Source of the DNA: Delphinus delphis
Taxonomy: Eukaryota; Chordata; Mammalia; Artiodactyla; Delphinidae
Length of the DNA: 64,000 bases
NCBI RefSeq assembly: GCF_949987515.2
Contig: NC_082697.1
Location: 24,745,730-24,809,729 of the forward strand
Reading direction: 5' to 3'
How positions within the stretch are numbered: the first letter of the stretch is position 1; each line of letters starts with the position of its first letter. This document shows, piece after piece, positions 63,651-64,000 of this stretch. The notes beneath the pieces are model-generated. The model ran no database searches. It was not told the origin of the DNA and saw nothing but the letters and a program-made list of their open reading frames with translations. The position numbers and the translations under genes are program-made.

Positions 63651-64000
63651 GTGACAGTTAGTTTTATGTGTCAACTTTACTGGACTAGGGGATGCCCAGA
63701 TAGCTGATAAAACCGTTTCTGGGTGTGTCTGTCAGGGTGTTTCTGGGAGTGATCAGCATTTGAATTGGTGAACTGAGTAAAGCAGATGGCCCTTCCCAGT
63801 GTGGTGAGCAACACCCAATCCACTGAGAGCCTGGATAGAACAAAAAGAGGGAGGTAGAGTACATTTACACTTCCTCTGCCCTAACACTTCAGCACTCCTG
63901 GTTCTCAGGCATCCAGACACATTGGGACTCATACCATCAGCCACCCTACCCCCTCAGTTCTCAGGCCTTGGACTGAATTACACCACCAGCTCTCCTGGTT
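63651..64000 (+). mobile_element. Medium-reiterated repeat, cut by window end
   Basis: GTTAGTTTTATGTGTCAACT, TGGACTAGGGGATGCCCAGA, GGGTGTGTCTGTCAGGGTGT, GCATTTGAATTGGTGAACTG, AGTAAAGCAGATGGCCCTTC, GGACTGAATTACACCACCAG: a consensus-like mammalian repeat I recognise as recurrent but cannot assign by name. It continues past the window. Confidence 0.65.

Noticed and set aside
1..64000. An undescribed multi-gene system in the window
   Set aside because: No coding cluster, RNA gene set or non-retroelement module could be supported. What stands out is nested retroposition and a few unexplained short structures.

Overview
The window is a stretch of mammalian nuclear DNA in which I can support no functional protein-coding gene, RNA gene or CpG-island promoter. 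The organism is most likely a cetacean, probably a toothed whale. Twenty-nine copies of tRNA-derived CHR-type SINEs are present, recognisable by a head reading 'CTTCCCTGGTGG..CAGTGGTTAAGA', a box-B-like GGTTCGATCCC and an A/T-rich tail. Three length classes occur: about 205 bp, about 330-370 bp, and about 110-205 bp. I see no BovB, Bov-tA, pig PRE1, primate Alu or rodent B1/B2. The L1 3' ends are of cetartiodactyl style. The species call rests on recalled family signatures, not on a search.

Layout. 0-9 kb: SINEs, several MaLR (MLT1-like) LTRs, MIR and L2 relics, TG and CA microsatellites. 8.9-10.6 kb: an old L1 3' part with two SINEs inside. 10.6-18 kb: L2, hAT-like, MIR and LTR relics separated by unassigned sequence. 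18-23.2 kb: L1-rich, with a three-layer nest at 19.8-22.3 kb. 23-27.9 kb: mostly unassigned, with MIRs, one of them split by a tiny L1. 27.9-28.8 kb: an L1 3' end, sense strand. 29-34 kb: LTR and L2 relics and about 2.2 kb of unassigned sequence. 34-38.5 kb: dense SINE and LTR cluster. 38.5-47 kb: mixed, with a few AT-rich single-copy-looking blocks. 48-49.4 kb: a decayed LINE reverse-transcriptase relic (L2/CR1-like) split by an MLT1 LTR. 50.5-57.9 kb: antisense pieces of the same LINE type, interleaved with L1M, L1 and SINEs. 59-61.7 kb: a second deep nest. 62.4-64 kb: two retroviral-type LTRs and a further repeat running off the edge.

The dominant process is serial retroposition. Many insertions keep target-site duplications (TSDs) of 7-17 bp, so the order of several events can be read directly. 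The apparent ORFs are short and mostly fall in repeats; the recurring 'protein' on both strands ([20 protein letters not shown]) is just translated SINE. The segments not assigned to repeats could be introns, intergenic DNA or regulatory DNA; the sequence alone does not say which. Repeat family names come from recognising consensus-like stretches by eye, and boundaries without a stated TSD are approximate. I found no evidence of an undescribed biological system.
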